Under the pieces are notes generated by a model. That model was not told the origin of the DNA. It searched no databases and was given only the letters and a program-made list of their open reading frames with translations. A stretch of DNA of 64,000 nucleotides, from positions 124,001 to 188,000 of the forward strand of contig BSBK01005147.1 of the NCBI GenBank assembly GCA_027943335.1. The letters are read 5' to 3'. The translations under genes and the position numbers were made by a program. The stretch is from Chamaecyparis obtusa. Lineage: Eukaryota > Streptophyta > Pinopsida > Cupressales > Cupressaceae. Shown piece by piece: positions 1 through 11,839 of the stretch; positions within the stretch are counted from its first letter, which is position 1; each line of letters starts with the position of its first letter.

Positions 1-801
1 TTTTTTACTCATGTTTTAATTTAATTTTAACTTTCTCAACCAATTTCATGTTGTAAGTCATCTTGTTCATGCCCCCTTGGTCGTAGGTTTTACCTTTTCC
101 TTATATTGTTAGCAATTTGGCCGGTAGGCCCCATGGTTTTCCTCATTTAAATATTTTTCTAAGGTTCTTGGAATTTTTTTGGTAACATGTGTTTCACTCT
201 CCTAAGTCCTAGTTAACAACCATTTTTAAGTCATGTATTTTGCATGTGCAAATAATTTTCCCTTGAGTGTCTCTACACCTTTGCAATCATCTTGTAAAGC
301 TAACATTTAATGATGTGAATTTTTGATTAATTTTTAAAGGTTAAGATGTCTTTTTACAAGTTCACAATTGTTTGTGATAACTACTTATTAACCTTGCAAG
401 GTTACGAAGGATCCCATAAATGTAACATACTTTTTTTGTCAAAGCTTCTTGACAATCAATATCATCAACCATTAAAGGTTGTGAGGCTGCGAGTGAACTT
501 TAAAGTATCACAAAAATATCTCCTACAACTTTACAGTTTGGTAGAAACAATTAATGCCTTTCCTATAGAGTAGCGAGTTGATGCAACATGTCACAAATGG
601 CCCCAAAGAAAGAGATGGATGGATCTCACATCTTCACGAGGAGGAATGATGTGAGTGAATGTTAGGTGGAAGACTTCAAATGATCAACATGTATGTGCAA
701 ATGGATGAAGAAGTTGACAAAATAATTTTTTGCCACTTCACAGTGGTTAAGAATGATTTTTGAAATCACTTTCAAACTTGTGAAAGTGTTCTTTAAAGGT
801 T
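1..801. other. Unassigned flank left of element B
   Basis: AT-rich sequence preceding the ATACT target duplication of element B. A 75-codon open frame at 346-573 (+) has no recognisable domain, no homologue elsewhere in the window and no supporting context, so I do not call it a gene. I see no other structure here. Confidence 0.5.
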
Positions 802-2217
802 ATACTTGTATCATAATAAATAGTGAGAATTTATATGTAGGAAGATCACTCACCAAATCAAATGGTATGGGGGGTATGATACATTAGAAACACCCCCAAA
901 AGTCTCACCCTCAAACCCAAATCAGATTAGCACAACCCAAAAGTATGAAGGGATGCTAATTAAAGACCTAAATTTGAGGATGGAGTATTATTTGGGGATG
1001 GGTTCCTTTAATGTTAAGATGTGTATGATATGTAAAAATGATATGCAAATGTATAAAATGAATTGATATTATGATAATTAAAAGATAACTAAAAAGATGT
1101 AATATCAGATATGATGTATACAAGTAAGTGCAAGATTAAAAGAGGAGAAATGAACTCACCTTGAAGGGAGGAGAAGAGTAGTGACTTCAAATATGATTTT
1201 GATTATTGTAGAGCTGTTCTAATCAGAAATGGTTCTAGATCTGGTACTCTAACACTTGTAACTTTTGATTATGAAAATTTTGAATCCAAAGGACTATGTA
1301 AAACAAAGTCAACCTAGTCCTCAATACTATTCCATAATTTTGACCTAGTCCTTTCAACTCCCAAAATGATGAAATTCACAGAGATCATGTAACTGGTTCT
1401 ATAATTCCTAAAATCCAGATCCAACACTCTAAAAATTTATTCCTGCACACAAGAAAAAGGGGAAAGGGTTTTTGAAAGGGGATTCCCTTGGTCCATCCCC
1501 TATATAGGAATCAACCTTGAAATGAAATAGAAATTGCACAAGGAAAGTAATGTAAACAAAATAAATGTTAGATTTACCTTTCATGAAAAACCCTCATGGA
1601 TGGATGTAGAAATTAGTCAAATCCATGAATATTTTTGAAATGTATGCTTGGAATGTGTTGTAGAATCAAGGATGCCTTCATAAATGCATTTATCTACACT
1701 TTCTAATCCTATATTTTTAATGAATGTATGCTTGTGGATCTTCTTGCTATGTTGATAATTCCTCTACTTTACTATCACGAGAGAGAAATTTGCATCAACT
1801 AGGGAAGATTTCCTTTTCTTGAATAGATCTTGAAGAGATAGAGACTTGAAGATCTTCAATGGGTGCTTGCCTTTAAATATTGAATCCAAATCCTCAATAA
1901 GATTTATTGTATAATTTGAATGATTTAACTTTCTCTTGAAAGATATCTTGCACATTTATTCTTATTATGCATGTCGAAATGTGATGCCTTGATGTCCTTT
2001 TATAATCATTTCAAGATTCAATATTTTTGGGCAAACCACAAATAAAGATTAGGAAGAAAAACCTCTAGATTGGGGTTGGAACCCACTTAAATGCAATTCT
2101 CAAGGAAAAGGTCAACTTGGGTTGACCTTGTCCAAGACAAGGCCAACTTAGTTTGACCTACTCCCATGATTGTTAATTTTGAAGTGGATCAAGATCTTGG
2201 GAAGTGTCAATAGTTTT

Positions 2218-3039
2218 TGATGCAGAGGCTAGTGATTAACCAACAATATTATACTCCACTAGACTCCACATGCTAATATATGAACTCTCACAACTCTTCC
2301 TCTCATGCATCGATGTATATTTGATCAAATTATATTGTGACTATCCCCAAACTACTAGTGCTTCAATTTCTTTCAGACCTATCCACTACGATCACTCTCA
2401 ATGGATCCACTACTCCTTAGCATAAAAGAGGAATATAGAGTCATACCCCTACAAAATATAATTTCTTCACCAAACCAATATACTATGAATCCCTACATAA
2501 CACCTAATCCCTTCACAAAAACTCCCTCACCACATTCATGAAGGAAATTCATCACAAACTGCCATGTCACTGTCTCTCTTACATAGACCCATACACAGTC
2601 ATTAATAAATTATGAAAAAAACATTATTTTTAAAATATCTCTAGTGAGGATGTGCACAATTAGGTTCCCTCCAACATATCCAAAATTTAGAAAGATCCAA
2701 TTGCTCATTAGAGAGATATGGCCCCCACACTAAGACTATTTTTTCTATGACAATCATTCCTTTATTTCCTTATAACCAGTCACCTTCCACTGCTTCAAGC
2801 ACATTCCAAATCCAACATGGTCTTCTAAAAATCCTAGCACAGTAAATATACAACCCCACCTCATCACTTCCCAAATGAGCGGGTCTGATCCATGTAAATC
2901 CTAAGGGAAATTACATCTTTTGTCTCTTAGGTTATCCTATTGGAGGGTTTGGACAATATTCCCCAAAATACAGATATCTTATGACTTAACCAAAAACAAC
3001 CCTTTAAAAACAAAAATGCTCTATAAATAGAGTAATACA
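2218..3039. other. Left arm of insertion C, non-coding
   Basis: No ORF or domain is recognisable in this 0.8-kb stretch. It is defined only as sequence absent from the intact B LTR and lying outside the D terminus. A TATA-like word occurs at 3022-3030 directly before D, with no other promoter evidence. Confidence 0.4.
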
Positions 3040-3611
3040 TGTAGACACGCAAAATTGGACAAGTGCTTTTAAATTGCAAAAATTAATAAAATGACTCAAA
3101 ATCATCAAAATGCATTAATTCAATCAAGAAGGGATCACATCAATTAAAATGGACATAATTAAATAAAAGTGGACAAAATCAATTAAAATAAAGGAAAAAT
3201 CAAATAATGATGTTAAATAATTAAATCAAAGCTTAAAGGGGTGAAAAGCAATACATAATTGAATTTAATCAATTAATTGTATAGTTGTTTAAATCAAAAA
3301 TCAAAATGAACCTATTACCCTTACATGACTAAATTTAATTAATTAATTGAATTTAATAATTCCTAATTTCTTTCAACAAAGTTGAGCAACCAATAAGAAT
3401 TAAGGACAAAAAGACGTAAATCACTCAAAAAGGATGAATCTCAATCACTCATTTGAAAGTTTCAATCTCAACCACTCAATCTTGTCCTTTTGTCCAAAGC
3501 TTTGAGACAAACCTTTGAATTGTCCCCCCATTTATGAACAAAGAAAAGTATTTGACTCAACCTAAGGTAAATCATGATTACTTCACTCCACCCCCTACCC
3601 TTGGGAATTTA

Positions 3612-3620
3612 CTATAAATA
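3612..3620 (+). promoter_or_regulatory. TATA-like box in left D LTR
   Basis: CTATAAATA lies in the LTR about 55 bases before the LINE insertion point and is preserved in the inverted right LTR at 18515-18523 (minus). Position and conservation between the two LTR copies support a retroelement promoter. No transcription data are available. Confidence 0.5.
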
Positions 3621-3674
3621 TGAAGCATTTTGAAAGCAATTATCATCTTAGAACTTCATTTGCAAAGCATTGTT

Positions 3675-3866
3675 TTGATTACGTAAAAATAGGTTTTGAA
3701 AGGACCTGAAACCTTATACAATAGGATTACAAATAGTCATTTAAGCTCCAAAAGGACAAGTGCATCAGCACCAACAAAAAAAAAAACACAACTGAGTCCA
3801 TAAACAAAAATAACAACCAAAAGACAAAGGATAGCAAAAAAGGAAAGCAAGACAACAAGCTATTGT
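3675..3866 (-). other. LINE 3' UTR and tail
   Basis: Sequence from the ORF3 stop to the target duplication. On the minus strand it contains a T-rich tract (complement of 3776-3790) and ends GTAATCAAAA, a short A-terminated tail instead of a long poly(A). The end is fixed by the D LTR sequence ending at 3674. Confidence 0.7.
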
Positions 3867-5839
3867 CTAAACACATTTCATCAGTTCTGTAGCCTGATCA
3901 GCAAGAATCTGCATGTTTGCAGTAGACAACTTCAGATCTTTAATGTCATTCTTGTTTCCATCCTCCATCTTCTTGAACCTAGATCTCGTACGCCTACTAG
4001 GTCCTCGATCCTCTTTAGTCTCTATGATCTCTTGGTTCCCTTTCCCATTGTCGAGCTTGTCCACCAGGATCTTCACGTGCTCATTTGAAGCCTTAAGGAT
4101 AGCAAAGCTCTGTTCTGCAATACTCCCCATGGTCTTCTCCAGCTTGTCAATTCTCTTTTCCATAGTCTCAACTTTCCTGGTTATAACATTATTGCTTTCA
4201 ATTTTCTCCTCCATAGCAATAATTCTTTCATTGAATATAGCAACACCCTCAGCTCTGGTGACAATGTCAGTGAGCTCATCAATTGTCTAGCCCATATTAT
4301 TCTCCCCCAGGTTCATCCTTTTAAGCACCTCATCTCTTTTTTTAGTTGGTGAATGTGGGTCTTCATCGCAATGATATCATTTTTCATTATGCTGAGAGTA
4401 GACAAAAAGGCCAAGCACCCAAGATTCTCAAAATCCAAATTCCTTCCCTCAGTTTTATCAGAACCCCTGTTCCCTTCCTCCATGCTCTCCTTAGGACTCT
4501 CCACATTCTCCTTCTCCAAGTTGGCCTTATCCTTCTTTTTCCCATCTTTCTCAATATTATTCACATCCTGTGCAACCTCATGCAGGATATTTTCTTCAAC
4601 CCACACATTTTTCCTAGTTCCCACACTCTCCTCCACAGCAGGATTGTTGTCCACCCAGTTTTCCTGATTAATCTTTTCCTGGGAAGAAGAGCCCTCATCA
4701 GAAGATATAAAAACCCTTTTTGCAATTTTCTTCTCTTTTTTAGCTTTGGTGTGTTTACCAATAGGTTCCAATCTCTTTTTCTTTTTCCCCTGTTTCTTAG
4801 AACTCTCCTCCCTGCTCTCTTCTTCCTCTAACTCCGTCTCTATTTTTGATTCCTCCATCTTCCTTTTCTTTTTATTTTTCTTAGGACTAACCTCCTGGTA
4901 CTCCTTAGAATCCCCCTCATCATCTTTTGTATCCTCCATAAAAGGCTCCTCAGACTCTTTCCCATCAGTGTCATAATCCTTGAGGGCTTTCCTATTGAGC
5001 TGAATTCTTTCCACCTTCTTTGACTTTAACACATCATAGATGAGGACCATAAGCCCTTCATGGCAAGCATGATCACCCTCTGGATCCCTCTGCCAATGGA
5101 GGAGGGAAGCATTCAAATAACTCATCAAGTAGAAAGGAAAATTAATCTTAACCCCATGCCTAAAGTGATTCAAAAGGATAAGGTGATGGTTGTATATTTT
5201 AGTATATCAACCATCAAGGGTAATGTAGCCTATTATAACAAATAAAACAAGGTGTCGGGGCTTGGAAATGAACTTAGGGTTAAAGTATGAATTGTCCACC
5301 TTAACCATATGATTTCTCTCCTGCTTCGTGGGTGCAAAAGCATCCAAAGCTTTGTTTGAAATCTTCCTGTCCCTGTAGAAGTTGATGCCCTCAATCATCA
5401 AGCCAGTCACTTCTGCAATCACCTCCTCAGTGACCTCCATACTTTGCGTGCCAACAAGAACACTCCCCTTGTTCTAGGTTTTGATGAAGTTTTTGGTCAC
5501 TACAACTTTCCCTCCATTCAATCTCTCCAAAAAATCTACTAGACCCCCATCTTTGACAATTTTCCATATCTCCTTGTTCTGTTTCCAGTCACTACAGTTC
5601 CCTGGCTCGCACCTCCTCTTCTTACCTCCAATAGCTATGTTAGATAGCAGAAATCCCTTGTCCAGATGAATCCCCACACTTTGAAAATTAGCCTTCAGAC
5701 TATAATAAAAACTATTAGTGTTATGCAAAACCCATAAATCATGCCAAAGGACCTCATTAATTATCTCAAAATCAGGCCATTGTCCTTCATGATCATTGCA
5801 CAGATTGCTGTACTTAATACTCATTAATAATCTCTTCAT
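3867..5839 (-). pseudogene. LINE ORF3: unknown N-terminal domain, Lys/Glu-rich middle, coiled-coil tail
   Basis: Three open segments, 5839-5474, 5440-5207 and 5173-4313, are in the same frame and separated only by single stop codons (TAG at 5474-5476, TGA at 5207-5209). After a one-base frameshift near 4313 and one more TAG, the frame continues to 3867. The whole is about 657 codons. Residues 1-260 look globular, with motifs such as EVTEEVIAEVTGL, EGINFYRDRK and NFPFYLMSYLNASL. The middle is very charged, with KKNKKKRKMEE-like stretches typical of nuclear-localising basic clusters. The last 130 residues are heptad-rich (EEKIESNN, ETMEKRIDKLEKTM), predicting a coiled coil. It starts at an ATG lying 26 bases inside the end of ORF2. 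Plant L1 elements normally end after RNase H. I do not recognise the family; function unknown, possibly RNP assembly or a captured host or other transposon protein (inference). Confidence 0.75.
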
Positions 5840-8800
5840 TCAAAATGTGTTGCTTACTCATTGTCCTCTCCTTACTAATTAATGATGATCCATCACCAGG
5901 GATGTCTAAACCATCATTCCACTCAATTTCCACCTAGCTTTTACAAGCCACATTCGCAGCCTAGTCAGCCACCAAATTGGCCTCCCTGAAAATATGGGTT
6001 ATCATGCATTTTTCAAAAGTGTCAATAACATTTTTAGCCTTACTAATAATATTATCTATGGTCCACGAAGGGGTTAAAGTATTCTTCAAACAATTAACAA
6101 TGCTTAGGGAATCCCCTTCAATCCAAATTTTAGTATAGTTCTTCCTTTTGGCTAATAGAAAACCATGAAGAGAAGCATTAGCCTCCACCACCTGATTAGT
6201 ATTAAAACCTATAGGAATTTCCATAGCCCCTTTGTAGTTCCCAAACTCATCTCTAATAACCATACCACAGCTAGCAATTCCAAGGTTGCCTTTCGAGGCA
6301 CCATCAAAATTGATTTTGACCCATCCATTAGGAGGATAGTCCCACCTAGCCTCTTTTCTCAGATTTCTTATGGTATCTTGAACCTTCCTTCCTTCAAGCT
6401 TCCAATTCTTATAGACTTTGGTCTCCCAATCATTCTTTGGGTCTTGATAGTTCTTAATCAGTCCCATATTCTCTAATAGAGCACTCTTAATCTTGTGAAA
6501 AATACTATCCCAATTGGACTCCGTATTCCTGAAAATTATTTCATTCCTTTCTTTCCAAACCCCCCAACATAAAAAGGGTAGGAAGAAGTTCCAAAAGGAG
6601 ATTAAAAACTTATTGTTAGTCGGTGGTTTCCAACACATAAATAGCTCCTGAATGTTTTGAGGAAACACCCACTCCATATTCATTAGCTCAAAGAATTTTT
6701 CCCATATTTGTCTAGTAAAAGAGCATTGAATCATCATATGGTTGATTTTCATCTTTTTTGCAAAGACAACATCTATTAATTATAACAAGGCCTCTTTTCC
6801 TGAGATTGTCAATTGTAAGAATTTTATCTCGCAATAATATCCAAAAGAAAACATTAATTTTAGGAGTTAATCCCTTGAGCCAGGCTTTAGCCCAACAAGG
6901 TTTAGGACTATCTTCAAAGTTCTGCATGTATGGGGAAGAAATTGAGAACAAGCCATTAGTACTATATCTCCAAATAATAGTATCCTCATCATCAATAAGA
7001 ACAATACCATTTAGAAGGTTATTCAAGCTCCTGAGAGAAGGATCAAACCTAGACAAGTCAGTCCATTTACCCCCCCCCCCCACCCCCCAATAGTCCTCCA
7101 CATGATTGCCCAAGATCTGTTTACAAAGGTTAACCACCTTATTCCAAATAGGAACCTCCTTAAGGGGTTTATCACTCAGCCACATGTCATCCCAAAAAAG
7201 AATTTTCTTACCATTACCAACCTTCCATTTCACCCCTTTCTTTATCATGTCCTTTCTTCTTAAAGCATTTCCCCAAATACATGATCCACCTTGGAAAGAA
7301 TTAGATTTTAAGAAATTATTGAAATCAAAGTTGTCCTTGTTATATTTGTTGTGCCATATAGTGCTCCATTCTCTCGAGTTCTTCAAAATTATCCATAGGA
7401 GTTTAGCCATGAGAAACTCATTTATACTTCTAATAGTGCGAAGACCAAGACCCCCTTTCCTAATAGGTTTACAAACCTTCTCCCAAGCAATGAGAGCCAT
7501 CCTTTTCTTTTTCTCAACTCCGGACCATAGAAAGTTCTTTTGGATTTTCTCTATGCTTTTAGAAAACTTCTTAGGTATTTTGAAAAGGCTTAAAGCATAG
7601 AGAGGAATACTTTGAAGGGTAGCTTTGAGAACAACAATCTTGCTAGCCTAGCTAAGAAGAGCACCCTTCCAACCAGCTAGACTTTTGTGAAATTTTTCAA
7701 TCATTGCCCACCAAAAAGAGTTCAGGGGAATGGTGTAGAGAGGTAAACCAAGATAAGACCCTAGGAGACACTCCACCTCACAACCCAGAATTATTTTTAA
7801 CCATTCTTGTCTTTTTTCAGGCACATTAATGAAGAATATAGAGCTCTTATTCTAATTAATACTCTGGCCCATCGCACCAGCATAGTTGTCAAGGGATTTT
7901 TTAATGGTTTTATGATTTTTAATAGAGGGTTCACCCATTATTATGGAGTCATCCACAAATTGTTGATGCAAACATATCAAGTCCTTGGAAGAAGGTTTCA
8001 AACCCCTGAATTCACCTATGTTAACCAATCTTCCAATGTGTCTACCTAAACATTTTGCCAAAATAACAAAAAGAATAGGAGAAAGGGGGTCCCCCTGCCA
8101 AAGACCTCTAGAAGACTTGAAAAAAGGGGTAGGAGAACCATTCACAAGAACAAAAAAGTGGCAGAGGAGACCAAGCAGTGAATTAGGTCTCTACATCTTT
8201 TATTAAAACTAAAAGCCTCTAGAGTAGCCATCAAAAAATCCCAGTCAACCTTGTCATAAGCTTTGGACAGGTCAAGTTTCAGCAAAAAACCTTGCTTCTT
8301 TGACATAGTCAAAGAGTGTATGTTTTCATGGACTGAGATGATTGAGTCCAGGATTTGCCTTCTAGGGACAAAACCATTTTGTTGTCCAGAGATAATAGAA
8401 GGAAGAAAAAGGAGAATTCTAGAAGTAATGATTTTTGAAATAATCTTATACACTGAGTTGCATAAGCTGATAGGTTTGAATTGGTCCAAACTATCAGCCC
8501 CAGTTTTCTTTGGGATCAAAGCAATAAAGGTTCCATTTAGTTCCTTGAGGATCCTTCTAGCCCCAAAAAATTCCTTGACAACATTAGAAACATCATCTTT
8601 CAAAATCCTCCAATACTTTTGAAAGAAGAAAATAGGATAATCATCAAGACCAGGGTCTTTATCTCCTTTAAAGGAGAACAAAGCCTTTTGAATCTCATCC
8701 ATAGAAGGTATAGCCGTAATAGATCTATTTTGAGCATCATTCAGAATACTGGGAATACCATCCAACAACTCTTCTTGGCATTCCAAATCTAGGTTCTCAG

Positions 8801-10025
8801 CTTTCTTTAGAAGCTCTCCAAAGAAATTATTGGCCTCACTTCTAAAATCCTCCTCCTTCTCACTAATGGTCCCATTGACCAGCAATTTAGAGATTTTATT
8901 ACCCATTCTATGTTTCACTATGGTCATGAAGAAATATTTAGAATTCCTGTCCCCTTCCTTTAAGAAAAGCTTTCTAGACCTTTGCCTCCAAAAGCATTCT
9001 TCTTTTGAGATAATATCATGATATTCAATTAGTTTAGTAGCTTCCTCCTTTCTGGTATGCCACCTGTACCCATCTTTATGAATGTTGTCCTAGATCTCCT
9101 TAAGTTCTTCAACAATTTTCTTTTTGTTGGTGAAAATGTTTCCAAAAGTTTCTTTATTCCACTTTTTAATGTTGTCCTTCACATTTTTCATTTTCTTAAC
9201 AACTCTGAACATGGTCGTTCCTTCAATCCTAATATTCCACCATTCCTCAATCAATCTTTCAAAGTTAGGGTGGATTGTCCACATTTTCTCAAAGAGAAAA
9301 GGAAAATTCCTTCTCAAGCCATTGAATTTAGCTCTTATGGTTATCGGGTAGTGGTCAGAACCAGCTTTGATATAGGCAGTTAAGGAACAAGAATAATGGT
9401 TGAACCAATTGTTGCTAACAAGTGCTCTATCAAGTCTGACCTAAATAAGCTCATTTCCCTCTCTTCTTTTGGTCCAGGTATAGTTAATACCTTGTAGATC
9501 TATGTCATGCATCTCTTGACTATCAATGAAATCCATAAGATCAGTTCTGCTATCCAGATTGGGTTGTCCACCCCCAAATTTCTCATTTTCCTTCAAAGGA
9601 GTATTGAAGTCCCCCATAATGATCCACCCATCATTAGCAAAATCTCTCCTAAAACCAGAAACTTCTCTCCAAAATGATTTCCTCCCCCACCTGGTGTTTA
9701 GAGCATAAATATTAGTCAGGACCCAAGAAGTGCCATCTTTGATATGCCAAAATCTAATATTAGTCACATTGTTACCACCAGATAAAAATTACCCTTTGAT
9801 AACATTACAATTCTAGCTAGTCACAATACCCCCAGAAGCTCCATCCACATCACTACCATGGGACAGACCATTACTAAAAAACTAGATTTTCTCCACTTTA
9901 TCCTTAGACATCTTAGTCTCCTGTAGAAGAACAATATCAGGCTTATTGTCTCTAATCATGTTTTTGATCATAGCTTGCTTATGAGGATTATTTAATCCTC
10001 TTACGTTCTAGGATATAAACTTCAT
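5814..10025 (-). pseudogene. LINE ORF2: AP endonuclease, reverse transcriptase, zf-RVT, RNase H
   Basis: About 1,400 codons encoding the enzyme that nicks the target and copies the element RNA. Endonuclease (10025-9350): NVRGLNNPHKQ, LLQETK with the catalytic Glu, GDFNTP and GSDHYPI. RT (about 8850-7800): ALIPKK, FKPISLCNSVYKIISK, motif A LDLSKAYDKVDW, GLWQGDPLSP and a FVDD box in place of the usual YADD. The zf-RVT region lies at about 7100-6700. RNase H (6330-5961): KINFDGASKGN, EANA and WIEGDS. The ATG at 10025-10023 overlaps the ORF1 stop as ATGA, which suggests termination-reinitiation. Decay: nine in-frame stops (eight TAG, one TAA), including TAG soon after the start and TAG at 5961-5963, plus compensating frameshifts near 8145 and 6745. 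Catalytic residues are largely retained, so inactivation seems to be by stops. Confidence 0.93.
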
Positions 10026-11356
10026 TGTTTTAGGAATGGGCCAGACTCTAGGATGGTGATCTTTTGACTGCCATCTGCTAAACACTTGCTGGTCTCAAGT
10101 GCTCTCTTTTTTTGGTTCGAGGGTCTTCCCAGGGAAACATGGGGAGCCCCCACATCTCCAATCTTAGTGCTTCTACTACTCCTGAGAGTTGAGGAAGCCT
10201 TCTTCATCTGCCCTCCATCTCTAGTAGTAAAATTCTTCACATTTTTACCTATCTTTTTCTTCTCCACTTTAGACCATCCCTCTTCATTCAATTCTTCAGA
10301 TCCCAAAAGGGCCTCCATTATATCTGCCTCATCACCCCACTTAGTAGATTTAGAAGGACATGATGCTAGCTTGTCAGATCCCCCTGGAGTACCAAAGGTT
10401 AACTGATACCTATCCTCTAAACACCCCAAAATCAGGCATACTTAGGCGATTACCATACTTTGAGAGGAAGGTAACAAACCATAACCTCCTGACATCTCTT
10501 GTTCAAACAAGCCAACATCAAAGTTATCAGTACCCTCTTTTGCCCCCAGGGGCCTGCTCTAGATATCTTCAGCAAAGGAGTCATCAGAGCTTTTAGTTAT
10601 GTATTCCTTTAAAAGTTCAGTACTGCCTGCTAATTTCTATTCAGTATCTGAATGAGAAGTGTCATAGCCTTCAACAGGCATATCCTTCCCATTCATCTTT
10701 CCTTCTTTCTTCTCATTAATACTAACCCCAAAAGAGTTCATTCCATCCACAACCTTCTTTACCCATATCTTTTTCATTTTTTTCTTTTGGGGTATCATCT
10801 TTGGACATTGTTTAGCCCAGTGGCCTATTTTCTTGCAATGAAAACAAGCAAAGGGTGTAGATTCATACTCTATCTTCTAAATCCAAGAACCAAGTTTGGA
10901 TTGAAGAGTGATAGATTCTGGCATATCCACTCCTTTCTTCACCCCAACACAAATCCTGGCATATGTAAGGCACCTTCTAGAGACCGTAACATGATCCATG
11001 GACAAGAGTTCCCCAAAGACATTAGCAATGCCCTTAAAGATATCTTCCATCCAAAACTCAAGAGGCAGGCCTGGAAGAGTCACCCAGACCGGTGCCTACA
11101 CATTAAGATCCTCTTGCATATCCAGATTAGGACACCACTTATGCAGAATCATAGAATGCTTTCCTATCATCCATGGTCCATCACATAAGATAAACCTTAA
11201 ATCCTCCTCACATGAAAAGGAAAAAGCTAGACATCCTTTGGGAAGAGCAACCACCTCCACTTGACCTTTCAAAATCCATTTCTTTTTAACAAATGCCCTA
11301 ACCACCTTGATATTAGGGCGAGTTCCCAAGAATCTCCCCACAAGAGAGTTAGCCAT
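10022..11356 (-). pseudogene. LINE ORF1: DUF4283 and CCHC zinc-knuckle RNA-binding protein
   Basis: A 445-codon frame starting at a true ATG (MANSLVGRFLG). The N-terminal 150 residues have the DUF4283 pattern (VVALPKGCLAFSFSCEEDL, GPWMIGKHSMILHKW, LPGLPLEFW). A zinc knuckle C-x2-C-x4-H-x4-C (CFHCKKIGHWAKQC) lies at 10846-10805. The tail is polar and basic (WSKVEKKKIGKN). In plant L1 elements this protein coats the element RNA. The segments 11356-11096, 11083-10877 and 10429-10022 share one frame and are split by stops: four TAG and one TAA. The stop at 10024-10022 overlaps the ORF2 start. Alternatives are unlikely given the DUF4283 plus knuckle order next to ORF2. Confidence 0.9.
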
Positions 11357-11540
11357 TCGAGATATATTAACATCTATTATTTGATCTGGAATGGAGATAG
11401 CAAAGTTCCCTCCTCAATGTTGGATAAGATTTTTGCAGGTGGGAGAGAGGACTTACCCGTTGGTTTCATGCCAAAAAGGCCTGACCAACTTTTGACAGAC
11501 TCAGCATGTGTCGTCCTATTTTGATCACATGTCCCCTTTT
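11357..11540 (-). other. LINE 5' leader
   Basis: A 184-base leader before ORF1. On the minus strand it begins AAAAGGGGACATGTGATC directly at the target duplication. It has no upstream ORF. Its shortness suggests either a compact promoter or slight 5' truncation, which cannot be decided from a single copy. Confidence 0.55.
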
Positions 11541-11829
11541 AGAGTATTGTTATTATAGGCATTTTTATAGCATTGTGAGCAATTGAGTATCTTTGTATCA
11601 ACTTGAGCTAGATTAAGCATTGAATGATCATTGTAGAAGCATAATTTCTCATTTTAGAAGTGTCACTAGTGAGGATTTGAGCTGAGAGCTTCACTTACCA
11701 CCTCTTTCTAGAGAACCATGAGATGCTATAGATCTTAGTTTTAATTCTAATTAGATTTGCATTGTATTTACTTCCAATTGATGCTAATAGATCTTAATTT
11801 CATGAAGGTAATATTCATCATCACACAAA

Positions 11830-11839
11830 TGGTGCCCAC
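11830..11839 (+). promoter_or_regulatory. Primer-binding-like site after left D LTR
   Basis: TGGTGCCCAC begins two bases after the LTR terminus at 11827, as in a 5' LTR. It matches the first ten bases of the site in element E (33577-33568) and resembles the one after the right D LTR, but the similarity stops after ten bases. It is partial or mutated. Confidence 0.45.

Larger units (their letters stand above)
3675..11540 (-). mobile_element. L1-clade LINE with three ORFs, inserted in the left D LTR
   Basis: The boundaries come from comparison with the empty site in the right D LTR. The site word AAAGCATTGTT ends at 3674, and a 9-of-11 copy AGAGTATTGTT occupies 11541-11551, giving a target duplication of about 11 bp. 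The 7.87 kb between them is one minus-strand unit: short 5' leader (11540-11357), ORF1 (11356-10022), ORF2 (10025-5814), ORF3 (5839-3867), 3' UTR ending in a short A run (3866-3675). The domain order DUF4283, zinc knuckle, endonuclease, RT, zf-RVT, RNase H is that of plant L1 elements. Many in-frame stops and a few frameshifts make it inactive. Most unusual is the third ORF, which is enclosed by the same target duplication. Confidence 0.92.
3040..11827 (+). repeat. Left LTR of D, plus orientation, interrupted by the LINE
   Basis: 3040-3674 and 11552-11827 together (about 0.9 kb) match the reverse complement of 18174-19095 along their length, ending ...CACACA. The intact right copy shows that the two halves are contiguous in the empty state, so the LINE inserted here. 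Confidence 0.88.

Noticed and set aside
346..573. 75-codon plus-strand ORF as a host gene
   Set aside because: No domain, no context and no homologue in the window; length is within chance for this composition.
3913..4976. Plus-strand ORFs at 3913-4290, 4346-4831 and 4746-4976
   Set aside because: Antisense shadows of the Lys/Glu-rich ORF3; their Phe/Leu/Ser-rich composition is the complement of Lys/Glu codons.
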